This document shows, one piece after another, positions 40,013 to 52,458 of a stretch of 64,000 nucleotides of DNA; position 1 is the first letter of the stretch; each line of letters opens with the position of its first letter. Both the position numbers and the translations under genes were made by a program. The notes below the pieces were generated by a model that was not told where the DNA came from, did no database searches, and saw nothing but the letters and a program-made list of their open reading frames with translations. Origin of the DNA: Psococerastis gibbosa (Eukaryota; Arthropoda; Insecta; Psocodea; Psocidae); contig OZ020484.1 of NCBI GenBank assembly GCA_963971405.1, positions 14,074,001-14,138,000 on the forward strand, read 5' to 3'.

Positions 40013-42159
40013 GTGTATAATAATTGCACGAATAAAGTTTAAATAAAGTTAGTAATGAAGATTAATATGTCAAACTCACTAAGCACGACAACGACTTAAC
40101 TACGAGATTATACGCAATATTGTAACATTGGAATATATCAGACTAATTTGCCATATACTGTACCTACACACGTAAATAAATTTTTTTTCGGAAACGCTTG
40201 TCGGAAAAATTTCCAACCACGATACGTCACCTTCATGACATCAATAAGTTGTATTTGGCTTGACAATAATTTACCTGAGTAAATTAATTTTATGAATAGA
40301 TATTTATACCTAAATACGATCTTGGCAGAAACACGAAATCAATCAATTTCATATTTCATGTTAAAAAAAAAAATTAAGTTGTCATTTTGCCACCTTTTAA
40401 AATTTGTGATGGGTCATGACTCCTGTGACCCCCCCCCCCCCCTTTGTGCATTATGAAGACCCTTCCAAGCGTACAAACAGAAATTGTAAAAACAATAATC
40501 AGAAGAGAAGATTGTGCAACGAGAGCTGGGACAGTCACATAAAATTGTGACTGCAATAATTATTTTTCCATCAAACGACGGTTGGCCATGCCGGGGCTTG
40601 AATAGTATATTAACCGCTCCAAAGAATGACTCGATGGTTTTTGCCTTGGCGTTAACAGCCATGTAAGTTGTGACTGTTGAATTTCTCCGCACTGGAATGT
40701 CATCGTCTTGATATTACGTCTTACTAATGTCCTCAGGAGACTTGTCAGCAAGGTACCAAACAAGTCCCGGGACAAAGAGTACCTCTCCATCTCGCTGTGT
40801 CTTTATAGACTCATGACTACCGTTTTGGCCCCGGCCAAATTACTCGCCCTTCCCGCGTACTCGTGTCAACTGTGTGCTTGAGCAGATACGTTTTGGATAG
40901 CGCAGGCGCTCTGGATTGAATAGTCAGCTAGCTAGATTTTTTTCTGCATAAGGCAAGACTTGCAAATGACACCCCCTTCTGTACAAGGCAAAAGTTTAGT
41001 ATAGCCTACTACTGTATGTAAAAATAATAATGTCCTGAAGAACTTCTTATGGAGCGGTCTCTTGTCTAATGCCAACGAGCCCATATATTTCGGAAATTTG
41101 TATTGTTTCCGCATGAATTTTTGGTGGCCATTGGCAAACTGGTATACGTCCTTGACGTCAGCCTACACGGGGTACCAGCGATAATGGACAAGCTGCGACA
41201 ATATACTGTATGTAAACCCACGATTTCTTGGAGCCCGCATTATGCTATGTGACATTGCCTATACTTCCTACAGATTGCTAAATTTTACTTCACTTGATCA
41301 TGTTTTTCAATAATAACTGGAAATTTGCTAAATTGTCGTAAAAATTAAAAAAAAATAGCCAGTTTTCGCAATGGGGGGGGGGGCGAGCTATTCCCTTTTC
41401 GTATAATTGGGGCAAAATTCATTCATGGTTGTTCGTGCTTCACAGAGCAGGCGACTGTGCTATACTGGAAAGAGTCTGCCTCTAAAATTGTAGATGGCAG
41501 ATTGGCAGCCTATCAAAAATGTCACCAAATTATTAGGTAAGAAAAAAAGGCCATTCTTTATAAATATAATCAACCTGAAAATTGAAATTCAAAATACTTA
41601 TAATGCGTCTGTCAAGTACCAATATGCTTATGTTATACAATAACTGCCGCACGTATCTACTTTTTTATAAATTACTTGGCCTGTTGAAAAGCTTTCGCAC
41701 AACATATGCTTCTAAATTCTAGGAAAATTCTTAATGTAGGCTATTATTTTACTTTACTGTAAGTGTTATCGAATTTGGACATAAATCGGTTGAGGGGAAA
41801 AAATATAATATATTTTTGTATTTATTTATTTATTTTTTTCACACTCTGCTTATGTTTTTTATACTAGTTATACTAGTTTTATAATAGTTAATCGTATATT
41901 TCGCAAACCTAGCCGCCAATTTACTCGAACTTTGAAAAGCCATTATTGCATGACCATGGAAGAAAAGTACGGATTCTGTTTCAGTTTTGCGATATTTTAT
42001 ATAAAACCCGAGGACGATTTAAGGTTGGTTTGTGACGAGCCCGTTAACCGCGAGACACCTTAGATAAAGCCTTCAGCGGCCTGTCACCCCTTTATGGTCA
42101 TCCAACGGATTACTGCCCTCCAACTGTCATATATGTTTTGCGCACACTCTTAAGTAGTC
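40013..42159. other. Intron segment, little recognised
   Basis: A C-run at 40429-40442 and a G-run at about 41373 look like remnants of G-run elements. The stretch near 41130-41200 is an inverted partial copy of the 924-1440 repeat. No coding support for the frames at 40414-40790. Confidence 0.35.
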
Positions 42160-42230
42160 GGTTGAGATAGCTCAGCATACCAGAGCGCCGGTCTTTACAA
42201 TAAATCACTGGGACATTGCAAGTCGCTTAT
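42160..42230 (+). repeat. tRNA-like D-arm sequence
   Basis: TAGCTCAGCATACCAGAGCG closely resembles a tRNA D arm (A box), but no proper B box follows at the right distance. Probably a tRNA-derived retroposon remnant. Confidence 0.3.
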
Positions 42231-42759
42231 GACCCTATCAGCCGACAATGAGCTGCATTAGTCCCGATACTGCATCCATTTTCTCCAAAGATGGTTCTCC
42301 AGCCACCGAAGACAACAAGTTTGCATCCTAAGCTGGATTCCACCTGCTGTTTTTAATTTGCAACTTGCGATAAACGACGGTCGAAAACATATTTTCTGTG
42401 AGGTATGGCCTGTTAGAGAACCTCAGTTAACATTGTACTGTACATCTTCTTAACGCACGCGGTTGATTGAAAGCGATTAAATTAATGCGTTATCCGTGTG
42501 CTACAATGCAGGCCTGCGATGGAGAGTACAGTTGTGGCATCATCACCAACTTCAAAGATTGTAACCGGAAATAGCAGAAAACCTCTTCTTTAATATCCTA
42601 CATGAGTAATAGGGGTTATATAGCCGGCTATCGCTGTGCAAATATCATATTTGATTTGAAAGGTCCTTTGGACCACCATTTCGCTATACAAAGAGTACAG
42701 GGTAAAGAAAATTGACATGAACGCTCTACGTGGTGTCAGAAGTACGTAAACTAAGACTA

Positions 42760-42785
42760 AATATTTATTCGATCGAATAAATATT
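42760..42785. repeat. Perfect 26-bp palindrome
   Basis: AATATTTATTCGA followed directly by its exact complement. In the Egr intron. Could bind a dimeric factor or be chance in AT-rich DNA. Confidence 0.6.
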
Positions 42786-43975
42786 GGAGTGAATAATATA
42801 ATATTCGAGTGTGTTATCAGCGCAATTTCATTTCATTTTCATTTCATTGTAATGTGTTTAAATTAAAATGGAAAATTCTTTAGGGAACAGGGACAACGTC
42901 AATTACTCAGCCAACTGTTGCCGTTCGGACTTTGTATAGACTGTCCGTAGATACTACATGTTGTATCCTAATAATGTCTGCATAAAAATATAACAATAAT
43001 AATTTTTAATTTTCATCAATATGCAAAATAGCTATTAAAAAATCCCTTTCGGCTCTGGCCGATCAGGTGTAGGGAGATTCCGCAGACCCTGCTTTTCCTC
43101 TACGCTACCTACGTTATGTATGTAATAAAAAATAAAAAAATACTTCATTATTTTCGGGACCACAAAATCAATGCACAAAACACTCTTGTGTTCCAAATTT
43201 CGAACCACAATGCCGACTATGCACTTTTACTTATCAAATTATTTTCACTTTGACTGGATGCCATATTAAAATGGTTGATTTGTCCTAAATAGTGTTGATT
43301 CCCACATCGTAGATAATAATACGGGCTTTCAGTCAAATTTTAATTCATTCCTCTACGACCAATATTAACTGAGATATGAATTATATAAATTTTCAATCAA
43401 CCGCCATCTTGTAACTAAATAGTGGATCTAGCCGGTTATCGAACTCAATCAAGACATTTGTATGATCAATTTTGTGTCAAGTTTCTTACGGAAGTAAAGT
43501 TAGAGTGTTTAATAAAATCGATATACAGTACATACATACAGACACATACAGTATATATGTAACATTTTGAACGGATGGTGGTTTTAGGCTCAGGGGGTCA
43601 TGAAATGAAAGGTTGTGGAAAAAATTTCCGAAAGTCGAACATTGGCCACCGTCTCAATAGGTAGATGAATCTCCCTAAAAACGGGGAAACCCTAAACTAT
43701 AGCAAATTTCGCCAGGCTAGACAGAATAAACTCATCGCTGGGCTGGGAAACATGATGTAGCCGTCGGTACGTTATTTACCGAACCATCACTCACACGCTC
43801 TCGCCGTCTTTAACTTGAAGGTAGATTTAAATAATTAATCAAAAATAATTATTATTTTCATAGTATGAGCAGGATTGTGATTATTTTTTCCAAATGACTG
43901 TGGAGCGAATGACGGACATGTTGATGGTGGCCTTAGGCGAATCTACCTTTTCCCATCTTCCTGGCTATGACTTTT

Positions 43976-44445
43976 AAGGTGCGACACATATTAATTCATT
44001 TCCAGCACATACTCTAGAAGCGTGGTGGCTCTAGCTCTGCCCGAGAAATTTCGCGAAGATTATTAGGTTAATTGTAAGAGTGGGCCAAAAGGCGCATAAT
44101 TCACTCAATATGGAAATAAAAACAATTTTCTTTCTTCTTTTTTGTACCTGGAGGTGCGCGCAGAATTGTGAAACGCGAATTTAGGCTGGGTTTTGTTTCG
44201 CGTTTAGCAAAAGGTGCGACACATTAATTCTTTTCCAGTACATATTCTAGAAGCGTGGTGGCTCTACCTCTGCCCGAGAAATTTCGCGAAGATTATTGGG
44301 TTAATTGTAAAAGTGGGCCAAAAGGTGCATAATTCACTGGAAATAAAAACAATTCTCTTTATTTATTTTTTTTACCTGGGCCCAGGAAATATCCGCAGAA
44401 TTGTGAAACGCGAATTTTGGCTTCGTTTTGTTTCGCGTTCAGCAA
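43976..44445. repeat. Direct tandem duplication, two units of about 235 bp
   Basis: AAGGTGCGACACA starts both units (43976 and 44211). They share AGAAGCGTGGTGGCTCTA, GAGAAATTTCGCGAAGATTA and the TTTTGTTTCGCG end. ATTTCGTTTCGCAAT is repeated again just after the second unit. Confidence 0.85.
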
Positions 44446-44961
44446 GTATTTGGTGATTTCGTTTCGCAATTAATTTACTAATTTCGTTTCGCAATGACCA
44501 TCTTAGTTCCATTTTGTTTCGCAGTGTCCCAAAGTCTTTTCATAGTCATGAACTCATAACAGCTTTATTAAACTATATACATATACAGTATATCCACTAG
44601 CCAAACTTAATTTGAGATGCTTGAGACGCTGTTAGCAAAGTTAGCAAAGATCTTAGAGCCCAGAGGGATTTAGGTGATGTTGTATATTTGCCGTTTTGCA
44701 GGGAAACAGTCTACAGACAATCACTGTTACCGACAAATGTACCTGCGTCCTGACCATGTAGGTACCTGACCATGTCTCTGAAAATAAATTAGTGAGCAGA
44801 CCATGAAGGCTTTTTAATTTGTCGAAGTTTATGTTTCATAATTTAATTTTATAGTCACATAATAAAATATAGGCAATAAGAATTTTATACGTATAGAAAA
44901 TAAATAAAGTTAGTTGCATATTTGTACACTGCTCCTATGACATAGTAGCATTAATGGACGC

Positions 44962-45610
44962 TCATACAAAATGATGCAGATGCAAAATAATGTTCCCAGT
45001 TTTGGACAATTTTTCTGGAAAGCAAAAAATGTACATAGCCGCTTTTTCGAAATATTTTGTAAGCGTGTAATTTTTCTGCGGAAGGTTCCGCTTGGGCATA
45101 AGGTGTATTGGAAAGATGAGTTTCTGGCGAGGGGGATAAAGGCTGTTACTCAGAATATCAGGTTTAAACCCGGAATATAATTTTGATAACTGAGTTAGGG
45201 TAAAAAATTTCTGTAAATGGTTCTGTATGAGCAGAGCCGAGTTTCGAAGAAGGGGGATTATGCGGCTTCTCAGATTTTGATGTCTAAGGCGGGGTTTCCA
45301 CAAACGTCAATCGTCAATGAGAAATATGGTTTTGACGTGGTAGCAGAATTTTTAGTATGTCTTTAATGTCTGCTAAACCTTCAATTTCATATTTCTCATT
45401 GACGATTGACGTATGTGGAAACCCCGCCTTATTAGCGATGAACAATTTCATTGAATGGTTCAGTTTGAGAATAGGCGCATTTGAAAGGTGTTTTTTGAGA
45501 GGGTGGGGCAGAGGCGGTTTTTCGGAATATGAGATATAAAGTAGGTTTTAATTTTTACGACTGATTAAGCGAAAGAATTTTCAATGTATGGTTCAGTTTG
45601 AGCACACACT
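44962..45610. repeat. Strongly diverged tandem repeat, split by a foldback
   Basis: GGTTC-TATGAGCA, GGTTCAGTTTGAGA and GGTTCAGTTTGAGCA blocks recur, each with a following AAG-GG-GG...TTCGGAATAT-like part. Interrupted at 45286-45430 by a palindromic element. Short frames are not convincing as exons. Confidence 0.4.
45286..45430. mobile_element. Short foldback MITE (AGGCGGGGTTTCCAC ends)
   Basis: Ends AAGGCGGGGTTTCCACA and TGTGGAAACCCCGCCTT. Inner TCAATCGTCAATGAGAAATA pairs with its complement. Ends relate to family A copy 3 (57771). The flanks CTA and TA would fit a TA target. Confidence 0.8.
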
Positions 45611-46079
45611 TATTGGGAAGTAATGTATTTTTTGTAATATAAGTACATGGAAATAGATTCAGCACTAAGTACCCAGAGGGACTTGTGTTGCTGAATGACA
45701 TAACAGTAATTTCATAAATAATCCATTTTTCCTTCGATGTTACAGCGATGGAGGATGTAGGTTTAGCGTACAATACACGATTCTTCTTAAAAGTCTATAA
45801 CTAATTTAGTCTTTTTTTCAGCATTTTTCATATTTTTTTGCATCCCTTAGTGGGCCACAACATTACTAATGATGGGTCCCAGAGCATTGGCCTAAATGGC
45901 CCTCAAAATTGTGTATGTTTTTATGCTGTGACAGGCTTCCTCATTGAAATTGAAATTGAAAACGACTTTATTGAATAAAAACAAAACAAAAGGTGAACAA
46001 TAAGACTATAAAGTCTTCTTTTCATGCTAACCTTAAAAACAAACATGCTGTATTAATGTATAGATGCTTAAAATTAAAT

Positions 46080-46160
46080 AGAGAATAAACAAGAGAAGAA
46101 GAGGGGGGGAGAGAAGGTTAAGGGGGGGGGGAAGAGAAGGTTAAGGGGGGGAGGAAGGGG
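46080..46160. repeat. GA-rich simple repeat
   Basis: GAGAAGGTTAAGGGGGG-type units repeated about three times. Confidence 0.6.
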
Positions 46161-46530
46161 ATCCATTGTATCATTAAAAAATTGTCCCATTTATTTTCCC
46201 TCCTATCCGTTGAATGATGATTGGTGCGTTAATTTTTGATTCAGCGGCTTTTACCTGCGTGAGAACACCCATGAATCTAACCTGAAAGGGTCAGGTTTGT
46301 TGAAGCGAAGCGAATCACACAACACATATTGTCCGTGTGGTATTTTTAGGCCATGACGTGACTATCAATATTCTTTGCGGAATACATAAGTCATCAATGA
46401 TTCCTCTCAACAAACTTGTGCCCTCAACTTATTAGTTTGATAGATTCAGACAGTTAGGTTCACCTGTCCGAGGACCAAGTGTTAGCAGGGGTATACCTAC
46501 TGATCAAGGATTAATTTAGGGGTATAGGCA

Positions 46531-46677
46531 AGGCCGTGTCCAGGTTTTTGTTTGGGGGGGGGGGGGTCCAAGACGTTTCTTACGTATTTTATTTGTGAAA
46601 GTACATTCTATCCAGTATAAAGCTCTTTTATTTCGGGAGGGGGTCCGGACCCCTTAAATCTCCCCCCTGTGGCCCTG
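46531..46677. mobile_element. hAT-like G-run element with exact 8-bp target duplication
   Basis: TATAGGCA at 46523-46530 and 46678-46685. Ends AGGCCGTGTCCAGG and CCTGTGGCCCTG. 147 bp with a G-run. Related to partial copies at 13227 and 61560. Confidence 0.7.
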
Positions 46678-46748
46678 TATAGGCAAGGACTTTCGCTAAG
46701 AAAATTATGGGTTATACAGAAATGTATATAAAAATGGGTTCTTCATCA

Positions 46749-47190
46749 TAAACAAAAAATAACAAAAACGTAGAGGTTTAGAAAAACTTGTTATAACAAC
46801 CCGAATTAGTAAAACCCAAATAATCCCAAAGAAATTAACTTTGTCTGCGAAACCCACTTGTGTTAGTATAAAACCCTGAGCGCTTTCAGCAAGAACTGCC
46901 ATCTACAGAGGGAAACCCACTAGCACAGTTACACCTTATCTGCGATTTGAGACTTGCTCAACTTGAGAAGTTGCAAAATTTGGTAAGGTGTAATTTGATA
47001 AGGTGTAACTGTGCTAGTGGGTTTCCCTCTGTAGATAGCAGTTCTTACCGAAAGCGCTCAGGGTTTTATACTAATACACAAGTGGGTTTCGCAGACAAAG
47101 TTAATTTCTTTGGGATTATTTGGGTTTTACTAATTCGGGTTGTTATAACAAGTTTTTCTAAACCTCTACGTTTTTGTTATTTTTTGTTTA
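46749..47190. mobile_element. Near-perfect palindrome with 192-bp arms in the Egr intron
   Basis: Arms 46749-46940 and 46997-47190 differ by three substitutions and one 2-base indel; the loop is 56 bases. The arms contain CCACTTGTGTTAGTATAAAA and AGAGGGAAACCCACTAGCAC. Transcribed with Egr it would form a long double-stranded RNA. CCACGAAGTCAC follows at 47204-47215. No transposase; likely a young foldback element. Confidence 0.9.
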
Positions 47191-47284
47191 TTAAAATGAA
47201 ATACCACGAAGTCACGAGTAATCTAATTATTTCTGTTCTTCATCATGTCAAGGTACTTTTTGTTAAGGTACTTTTTGTACATTG

Positions 47285-47565
47285 CTGGCGACGCAAATGG
47301 ATTAGTTACATAAGATGCCTTACCAATTGATTCGCCAAGGGGTGCAAGTGACAAAAATACATATTTTAGAAATTTTATTTTAGAGGTAATTGAGGCTAAA
47401 GTTTGAAACTGTAAAATGTACAGCTATGCCTCTATTCCATGAACTCTGACACTGTCATAAAGACAGTTCCTGTTGGTTTCTAGTATATAGAGCAGCAAGA
47501 GTAACAACATGGTGCACTAAACTAAAAAACGCAAAATATGTAATTTGCACCTGCAGAGCAGCACG
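47285..47565. repeat. Relative of the 26625-26965 repeat
   Basis: GCTGGCGACGCAAATGG, AAGGGGTGCAAGTGACA and AAAACGCAAAATATG...TTTGCACCT blocks, partly inverted. Confidence 0.45.
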
Positions 47566-48532
47566 GCTAGTTTTTGTGCCATAGGCAACCTATAAAATAA
47601 TAATAAAATGCTCATAAGAACCCGGTACTGACAGGTTTGCTGGATTATGAGCTGGTGAAGACCATAGGGAAACTGTAATGTAGATTATTAGCGCGGGACA
47701 TCCGCGAAGAAAAATATTCGGATTTTTGTAATTGTAAAAATATTACTTTTGGTTAAGAAAAAAATAATATGACCATGTAGACCATGTAGTGTTTTAACAT
47801 TTTGGTGTGATACCAATCCTAGGTGTCCTACTATTGAATACGTCTTTGTTACCTACAGTAATTATGCTTGGCTGGAGCACAGTAAATGTTTTCTTTTTCG
47901 CAACAGATTTATCTCAATTTATTGGAAAATGTATAAAATATTTTGAAAAAAACTCTTATTGGCCTTGATTAGACACTCGAATATTTGAGGAGGCTGTTTA
48001 CAAACATGGCCAACTCCAAGTATTAAAATTTTTCAGGAGAGCGGATTTTCTGTTGAAAATTGCATTAAGTTTATAGCTAACCCCAGACTTCTCAGCGCTT
48101 CTGTGCGCAATCTGGCTGCTTTTGTCACTTTATTTTACAACGTGCAGGTGGATATTTAAATTTACTGCAAGGTCATGTCAAAACCAAATTTTGTGAAAAA
48201 AATGGAGTTGGCCACGTTTGTAGCCAAGCTCCTCATTTATTCTATCCGATATTTATTGATCGAATGAATTAGAATATTTGGAATACTTATTTTGAATCTG
48301 ATTTTAGGTTTCATTTGAGTATTTGAGTATTTATTTATTAAATAAAAAACCGCAATACAATTAGTAAATATCAAGGGGCCACACTAAGTGCACTCCCTGT
48401 GAAGGGGACTTTCGTCGTGGCCCTAATAACGAACTTTCCAAATTGTTCTTCAACCCACATTTATGGGATCGAATATTAGAACAATAATGAGTGTGTCATA
48501 GGGGGGATTCCCTTGATTTAAAAAAAAGAGTT
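47566..48532. other. Intron segment, no supported feature
   Basis: Short frames only. ATGGCCAACTCCAAG near 48006 and ATGGAGTTGGCCACG near 48201 form a loose inverted pair. Confidence 0.3.
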
Positions 48533-48659
48533 TTAGGTGGCTGTTCCACTTGTCAATTTTCCTTCAATAATTGATGAGATTTTTTTCTTTACTCTATGTC
48601 ATCTCATCAATTATTGATGCAGAAATGACGGAATATTGACAAGTGAAATAGCCACCTAA
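48533..48659. repeat. Short foldback element (TTAGGTGGC ends)
   Basis: Left TTAGGTGGCTGTTCCACTTG pairs with CAAGTGAAATAGCCACCTAA, and ATAATTGATGAGAT pairs with ATCTCATCAATTAT. 127 bp in the Egr intron. Confidence 0.75.
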
Positions 48660-49211
48660 GCGAATCTCTCCAAACCTTCCCGATTCCACCTCTAAATTGT
48701 TATTCTATTGATAACCCCTCCTTAATGAAAGCCTGAACTCGTCCAAATCGAAACTGCAAAATTATCATTAAATGATTTTGATATTGTAGGTAAGGTTCTT
48801 TTAAACGGAGAGGATAAAGTGGATTTTTATAAATCGATAGAGCAGTTTTTGACCAAGCAACTTGTGTTTTTTCACAAGTTAATTACGGCCCTGCAACCTA
48901 ACATTACGGATCAAATCGGCCTTAAATTAGCATCAGGCGCAGCGTAAGTACCAACTTTAATGAAGATAAAATCCAATCGCTATCATATAACAGCTACTGT
49001 GTTGTTGTAGTGGTATAATTTGTTCTAGTGGTATATAATTGTAAAGTATTTTGAAATCTCAGCCTTAACTGACCAAGGATTTATTTTTTTAATACCGTAC
49101 GCATTTACAATCAAACTTAACGTACGGTGTACTGTATTTTATATAGTAGAATTGATTGGCCTTCGTGCCTAGGATGGAATTAGTAAAATTTTAAGACCTA
49201 TATAAATAAAT

Positions 49212-49700
49212 AAGGACTTTTTGTTTTATTACTAAGCCAACCTAGCAGAGTTAGGGCTATAAAGCCCTCTCTGACACTCAACTAGGAACAGGCACGGATC
49301 AAGAATGAGACCAAGGAGGGGGCTGAGATTAAATACGATTTTTTTTTTTTAAATTGGGCTGAAATATTGGGGTTTTACGCATTTTCAGAGCAATAAGGGT
49401 TCCATATTATAGGTTATTAATACAATCGAGCACAAGGGGGGCCCGGGGGTCTCCCCTGGGAGAAAACTTGTGAAAATTAAGACTGAAATAGTGGGGTTTT
49501 GCGTATTTTGAGGAACCTACTGGGGGGGGGGGGGGCTATAGCCCCCTCCCCGTAGATCCGCGCCTGACTAAGAAGGCCCGGGACCGCCTGCTTTACATGC
49601 CCTACCGAATCGCGGCCAGAAAATGTAGGATGTGTAGGACTGGAACCAACAATCTTTTGGGTGAAAGTCAGAGTCCGTACCACTGCTTTACATGTCTTGA
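49212..49700 (-). repeat. tRNA-derived SINE split by a hAT-like element
   Basis: Outer parts 49212-49288 and 49567-49700 join into one SINE matching 33433-33635. The B-box region here is GTTCCAGTCC, a degenerated form. The interruption is younger than the SINE. Confidence 0.85.
49289..49566. mobile_element. hAT-like element nested in a SINE
   Basis: ACTAGGAA at 49281-49288 and ACTAAGAA at 49567-49574 (7/8) flank CAGGCACGGATC...GATCCGCGCCTG. The SINE sequence is restored if element and one duplicate are removed, so the borders are certain. Confidence 0.9.
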
Positions 49701-50650
49701 CTAATAATAATGACTAATAGCCTAAATGTTTTAAATTGTGTCAGATGTTGTCTCATATTGAACTCGCTTTAGCCTATATAAAAATTTTACAATTTCAGGT
49801 ACCTACTAAAATGTGAAGTTTAGGTCATTTTGTTGAAGATATAATTAATGCATCGTTCTAGCGGCAAATGTACTGAATGTATGAAAATGGACAATGGTCT
49901 TATTAAAATTCCATATTCTGTAAGTTATGTACAAGCTCTACAAAAAACAGACTATTTATTTACCCATTTTCTACATGGCCTAATATGTAAAATCTGAATA
50001 ATGTACTTTTAGTCTTGCTTTTAGTACCTAATCAGAAATCAAGCATGCGATGCATGCGATGCATGCAATGCAAGCAAAGTAAATTTACTGTGAAAATTTG
50101 TATTCTCCTAATTCATTTCTTCAAAATTACCCATACTTTGTTTTGTGTACAAAATATATTTAGAAATCTCTGCCTAAACGTAACTGTATGCTAGTGTCTG
50201 ACAATGAATTGAAGTCAAAGAAACGCTTTATTTCTTATGCACCTTGCCACAGACATTCATATAAAAATTCAGTTCTTTTATACTACTTTTCACTGTCGTA
50301 CTGTATAACTTGAAATAAAAGAAATATTGTAGCATTGATATTGCCGAATATTACCTTGTGATAGACAATATTAACTAGGCTAAGCTGCTCCTCAATCGAG
50401 TGAAAGCTATTTTTGGACCATTCTCCAGAAATCATCCGATTCAGATCTTAGGGTAAGCTGATGATTCCAACAGACAACAGAAAACCGCCACATATGAATG
50501 GATGGTTTCTATCAAATGTTTGATTGGTTATCCAGATGCCGGATATGTCTTCTCTGCGTTCTCGCCACGAAACAGACCGCTCTTTATTCGAGTCCAACAG
50601 TGTTTCTGATGTCGGTTACAACAAGGGACAAGGCAGTGACATTTCAAATT
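49701..50650. other. Intron segment, no supported feature
   Basis: Short frames only; a small GCATGCGAT repeat near 50045-50075. Confidence 0.35.
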
Positions 50651-50652
50651 GC

Positions 50653-50867
50653 ATCGGCGGATTCACCAGGGGGGCGCACTGTTCGCACCCCTCCCTGGGT
50701 CTTAAGAAATGCTTACTTTAATTCTGCATGTTCAAAAATTCCCCCGGGTTTGCAATTAATCTAAACTATACCAGTTGGCGGTCAGAGGAGGCATCCAATT
50801 TCCCTTTGAGGCATAGAACACTATTTGCCCCTCCCGCTGTCAAAAATCCTAGGTCCGCCCCTGTCTC
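50653..50867. repeat. Possible hAT-like element
   Basis: CATCGGCGGATTCACCAGGGGGG and CCTAGGTCCGCCCCTG resemble the GGCGGATCC ends, with C-rich interior. No target duplication. Frames crossing it are not real exons. Confidence 0.4.
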
Positions 50868-52276
50868 AAACCGATTGGTTTGTTTCATGTTGTAATGCAT
50901 GTTACTTCCACTTCAACAAAACCGATGTGGCAATATACTGACGTTTATATAAGATGAAACCAATTTTAATAATGAGCTAGCAAAAATACGAGAGTGCATG
51001 CTTAAAATGCGTATAATTCACGGTCGATTATGTTAAAAAATAATTATTATAAAAAATTGGGTGAAGTTCATTGTAAGAGCTTTGAATTAACGGGGTAGGG
51101 AATTTCGAACTTTCTAATAGATTGCACCTACCGTAATAATTTTTACATCTATAGAAACGAGCACTACCAATGAGCAGCAAGCAGCTAGCTTAGTTACAGT
51201 ACTAATATATTGTATGTTTCCCTAAAGATATTTTCTTATAACCGGCTTACATATAGTTCCTTGCATTGGTTGTTCTTATGTAGTGACATTTTTAACTTCT
51301 GCTGCATATTTAAAGGCATTTTTAAATTACACTTTAATTAGTTTAGGTGCGTGAAAAATAAAGACCGTGGAGAGCGCTTCAGTGAAAAAATGAATCACGA
51401 TCGGATTCATTAGTTGTCCGAAGTTCATTTTTTTGTATAAATATTTATTTATTTACTCAAATTCATTGGAGTTGATGGAGTAAAAATACTGCAGCAGCAA
51501 GTAAATAAATAAGAAATAAATCTTAATAAGAATATTGCCATAAACCTAAGAATTGTATTTTATTATCTCTAAAAATATAGACTAATTTTTCCGATTCCGT
51601 CGGCAGTCTGGCAATAAACTGACGAGTGGACTGGACCACAGTTTTATTCGAAGAACTCGCTCTTCAGGATGGCCGGCCGCACCTTCCTAATTCCTAAATG
51701 CCACCGTCGCCTAGCCTAGGTTCTAGGTGCTACTGTCTATACTAACAATCTTATTTACATCCAATGTCTCTTCTTGCTATAGGACAATAGCCTAACGAGA
51801 CTCACAGAATACTAGTTTAATATTAACCCCATCGTTAATTTCTACAAGGAAATAAAAGACGGATAGGCATGCGCATAGCAGAAATGGGTATAAATTAAAT
51901 TATTTATCTACGTAATGCAACACAATAGGTGGACCTACATGTAAATATAGGTAGTTCAAATTACGGATTAGTAAAAATAAACATGTTGAAAAATATTATA
52001 ACACAGAAACACATAGAATTAATAATTAATTAATATAGATAGTGAACTCTGTTAGTGGTATTTGTGAGATAGCTTCAAGTGTGTCGGCAACGTTTCTGGG
52101 GGAGGGGAATTTTTTAATACAATATTATTGTTTACTTGAGGTTAAGTAGACATATGTGGGTCTGAAACTACCATTGAGAGCAGGCCTAGTGTGCGTTTGC
52201 TTTTGGATATGAGCTGTGAGAAACGATATTTCCAGAGATCGAAAATGGAGAAAGGCAATATTCGTTAATTAGGGGA
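50868..52276. other. 5' part of the Egr intron, no supported feature
   Basis: AT-rich. GC content rises sharply from about 52300, towards exon 1. Confidence 0.35.
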
Positions 52277-52458
52277 ATGAAAGCTCACAACATCGATACA
52301 ACGAACCCGGTGTTTCCTTGCCGTCCATGCTGGGTGCGTGCACGCATCCTATTGCCACGCACACGCAGGAGGGTAGCGACGCCGGACGGCGCACGTGGGG
52401 GTAGGGGGCCAGGGGGTGTGTCAAACATCAGTCACGTGCATAACACTACCAAGCTCAC

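Noticed and set aside
42160-42230. A functional tRNA gene
   Set aside because: A good D-arm-like box, but no matching T arm or acceptor stem could be drawn.
46947-47330. 127-codon plus-strand frame and its twin on the minus strand at 46705-46902
   Set aside because: Both come from the arms of one palindrome, so they encode the same peptide in each direction; not a gene.
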